Assembly (NCBI GenBank): GCA_016550395.1 | Contig: JABXGY010000385.1 | Location: 1 to 7,332, forward strand | Origin: an archaeon | GTDB taxonomy: Archaea > Asgardarchaeota > Hermodarchaeia > Hermodarchaeales > Hermodarchaeaceae | Direction of reading: 5' to 3' | Length of the DNA stretch: 7,332 nt | Shown here: positions 5,976 through 7,332 of the stretch, piece by piece | Position numbering within the stretch: position 1 is the first letter of the stretch | Layout: each line of letters starts with the position of its first letter | Position numbers and translations under genes: made by a program | Notes under the pieces: model-generated | What the model was told of the DNA's origin: nothing | Database searches by the model: none | Seen by the model: only the letters and a program-made list of their open reading frames with translations

Positions 5976-5981
5976 TAAAAA

Positions 5982-5987
5982 CACCTC
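5982..5987 (-). promoter_or_regulatory. Ribosome-binding site GAGGTG of mmsA
   Basis: GAGGTG is a six-base match to archaeal anti-Shine-Dalgarno sequence, 6 bases before a TTG codon at 5973-5975. It lies inside the longer open frame, so it argues that translation starts at this TTG and not at the TTG at 6006-6008. Confidence 0.55.
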
Positions 5988-6056
5988 AAGTTGGGAGAAA
6001 ATTATCAAATGCTAGACCGCTATTTGATTCTTCCGAGAGACCCAAAAAAGTTCCAA

Positions 6057-7271
6057 CTACTCTTTTTTTCTGAATTCGACCGCATTTTCACCACAAACAA
6101 CGGCGCATAACCCACAGCCATCACACTTTTCGGGATTCACAACAAGTTTGTTACCTTCCATTCGAATAGCCTGGTATCCTGCATCAGCACATGCAATCCT
6201 ACACTCTTTTCCAAGTATACATTTTTCAGGAATAATGTAAGCAATAACGGGAGGCAATTTTGGCAGGGCTGTCCAAGATGTAATCTTGGGCAAAGCCTTC
6301 CCAATCATATTCTCAATTTTTTCGTAACCTTTCCGTTTCATGAAATCGACTAGATTCTTTGTGAGATTACGAATAATCCCAAAACCATACCACATTACCG
6401 CTGTACAAATTTGAAGTGTGGTCGCACCTACCATCAGGTATTCGACCGCATTATTCCAGTTTTCGATTCCGCCTATCCCTGAAATCGGAACCGTTGGGAT
6501 GGCTTTAGCGATCTGTGACACAAATCGTAGACCTAAAGGGCGAATCGCGGGTCCGCAGTATCCACCATAAGTGCTTTGGGGCTCAGAAAGATCTTGATTA
6601 TAGGCAAAAGGATAGGGAGTTGCAGTTTCAATATCAACACCAATGAGTGATTCAACTGTATTAATTGCTGATAGGGCGTCTGCGCCACCTTTCACGGCAG
6701 CCTGTGCGATAGGAACGATATCGGTAACATTTGGTGTTAATTTGACAAGAATGGGGAGCTTTGTGCCTTTTTTAGCGGCGCGTGTTACGCGCTCCACCAA
6801 CTCTGGGTTTTGGCCAATAAATGCACCCATGTGTTTCTCAGGGGAGCCATGGGGACAAGACACGTTTAGTTCAAGAGCATCAACACCAGTTTCTGACATG
6901 GTATTCGCTAAAGTGGTCCACCCCTCTGGTTCTGGACCTGACATAATACTGGCGATGACAATAAAATCAGAAGGAGCCTCTTGTTTAATTTTTGGAATCC
7001 AAGAATCAGTCCATGTCTCTAATGGGTGACGTGATAGCAATTCGATATTATTCATGCCTACGAGCTTTCCGTTCTGTCGTAACACTCCTAAGCGTGTACG
7101 AGGATCGACAGTAGGTTCTTCGGTTACTGTTTTGAGAACCACACCACCCCACCCGAGTTTAGCTGCACGAATTACTCGCCGTGCATCGAGGCTAGGGGGT
7201 GCTGAAGACAACATGAATGGATTCTTAAACGGGAGATTGACAAAATCAACTGCTAGAGGATTTTTAGCCAT
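6057..7271 (-). CDS. preA: PreA-like dihydropyrimidine dehydrogenase, FMN domain plus C-terminal ferredoxin domain
   Basis: A 404-residue protein close in length to E. coli PreA (about 411). Residues about 5-310 form an FMN-binding TIM barrel of the dihydroorotate/dihydropyrimidine dehydrogenase family. The pyrimidine dehydrogenase signature NVSCPHG holds the catalytic Cys139 (human DPD Cys671). KLTPNVTDI (178-186), INTV (203-206) and the STYGGYCGPAIRP segment (233-245) also match DPD. The protein should reduce uracil and thymine to dihydropyrimidines. Residues 351-393 form a two-cluster ferredoxin domain: the second motif C383-x2-C386-x2-C389-x3-C393 is complete, but the first reads C351, Gly354, C357, C361, so one ligand is missing. 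The flavin/NAD subunit PreT is not in the window; a ferredoxin or a partner beyond the edge may supply electrons. The ATG has AAAGGAG (7284-7290) about 12 bases upstream. It is the first gene of the operon that is fully visible. Other dihydroorotate dehydrogenase-like roles cannot be ruled out. Confidence 0.85.
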   Translation of the reverse strand: MAKNPLAVDFVNLPFKNPFMLSSAPPSLDARRVIRAAKLGWGGVVLKTVTEEPTVDPRTRLGVLRQNGKLVGMNNIELLSRHPLETWTDSWIPKIKQEAPSDFIVIASIMSGPEPEGWTTLANTMSETGVDALELNVSCPHGSPEKHMGAFIGQNPELVERVTRAAKKGTKLPILVKLTPNVTDIVPIAQAAVKGGADALSAINTVESLIGVDIETATPYPFAYNQDLSEPQSTYGGYCGPAIRPLGLRFVSQIAKAIPTVPISGIGGIENWNNAVEYLMVGATTLQICTAVMWYGFGIIRNLTKNLVDFMKRKGYEKIENMIGKALPKITSWTALPKLPPVIAYIIPEKCILGKECRIACADAGYQAIRMEGNKLVVNPEKCDGCGLCAVVCGENAVEFRKKE

Positions 7272-7283
7272 AAAAAATTACAT

Positions 7284-7300
7284 CTCCTTTTCATTTTAAA
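7284..7300 (-). promoter_or_regulatory. Upstream signals of preA: ribosome-binding site and TATA-like box
   Basis: On the minus strand TTTAAAAT (7293-7300) is followed by AAAGGAG (7284-7290) and then the ATG at 7269-7271. The TATA-like box has the same sequence as that of the membrane-protein operon and lies 21 bases before the ATG, a leaderless distance. The ribosome-binding site points instead to translation within a longer mRNA. The two readings compete, and an operon continuing upstream is possible. Confidence 0.3.
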
Positions 7301-7307
7301 TGATAGG

Positions 7308-7332
7308 TCACCAGATAAAGCCTTTAGGCAAC
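7308..7332 (-). CDS. Possible C-terminal end of an upstream gene, cut by the window edge
   Basis: One minus-strand frame entering from the right edge reads LPKGFIW and then a TGA at 7308-7310, 36 bases before preA. This spacing would suit the last codons of an upstream operon gene. Seven codons are far too few to show coding, and the stretch may simply be intergenic. Confidence 0.15.

Noticed and set aside
6643..7299. Plus-strand open frames opposite preA
   Set aside because: Antisense to conserved catalytic motifs of the PreA-like protein; the composition is that of a shadow frame.
1..7332. CRISPR array, insertion sequence, tRNA or rRNA gene
   Set aside because: No repeat-spacer pattern, transposase, terminal inverted repeats or recognisable RNA gene was seen on either strand.

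Overview
The window looks like archaeal chromosome, probably from an uncultivated anaerobic or microaerophilic lineage; I cannot name the phylum. Ribosome-binding sites of the GGTGA, GGTGAT and GAGGTG type match the 3' end of archaeal 16S rRNA. AT-rich TATA-like boxes sit where archaeal core promoters are expected, and one gene appears to be leaderless. A HTH_34-type winged-helix regulator is paired with a small membrane protein. There are no RNA genes, insertion sequences or CRISPR arrays.

Layout. At the left edge (1-101) is the start of a minus-strand membrane protein that runs out of the window. After about 240 bases without a gene comes a minus-strand QueG-like double [4Fe-4S] protein (342-1100). 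Next is a two-gene minus-strand operon: a six-helix membrane protein (1485-2159) overlapped by a winged-helix regulator (1172-1498). A region of about 320 bases (2160-2479) separates it from a plus-strand cytoplasmic esterase with C-terminal TPR repeats (2480-3559). The right half is a compact minus-strand operon read from right to left: preA-like dihydropyrimidine dehydrogenase (6057-7271), mmsA-type CoA-acylating (methyl)malonate-semialdehyde dehydrogenase (4521-5975), a ferritin-like helical protein (4077-4508) and a yeast-type cytosine deaminase (3596-4030). It converges on the esterase gene.

The right-hand operon reads as reductive pyrimidine catabolism. Cytosine would be deaminated to uracil, the PreA-like enzyme would reduce uracil or thymine to the dihydro form, and the last step, malonate or methylmalonate semialdehyde to acetyl- or propionyl-CoA, would be done by the MmsA enzyme. 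The middle steps (dihydropyrimidinase, ureidopropionase, beta-alanine aminotransferase) and a PreT-type flavin subunit are not in the window. A few codons of a possible upstream gene are visible at the right edge.

The most unusual points are three. The operon contains a ferritin-like protein that keeps the helix-Glu/Tyr pattern but has lost the ExxH iron ligands in both halves. The PreA protein has Gly in place of one cluster cysteine. A pair of identical 11-base operator-like repeats lies over the core promoter of the membrane protein/regulator operon.
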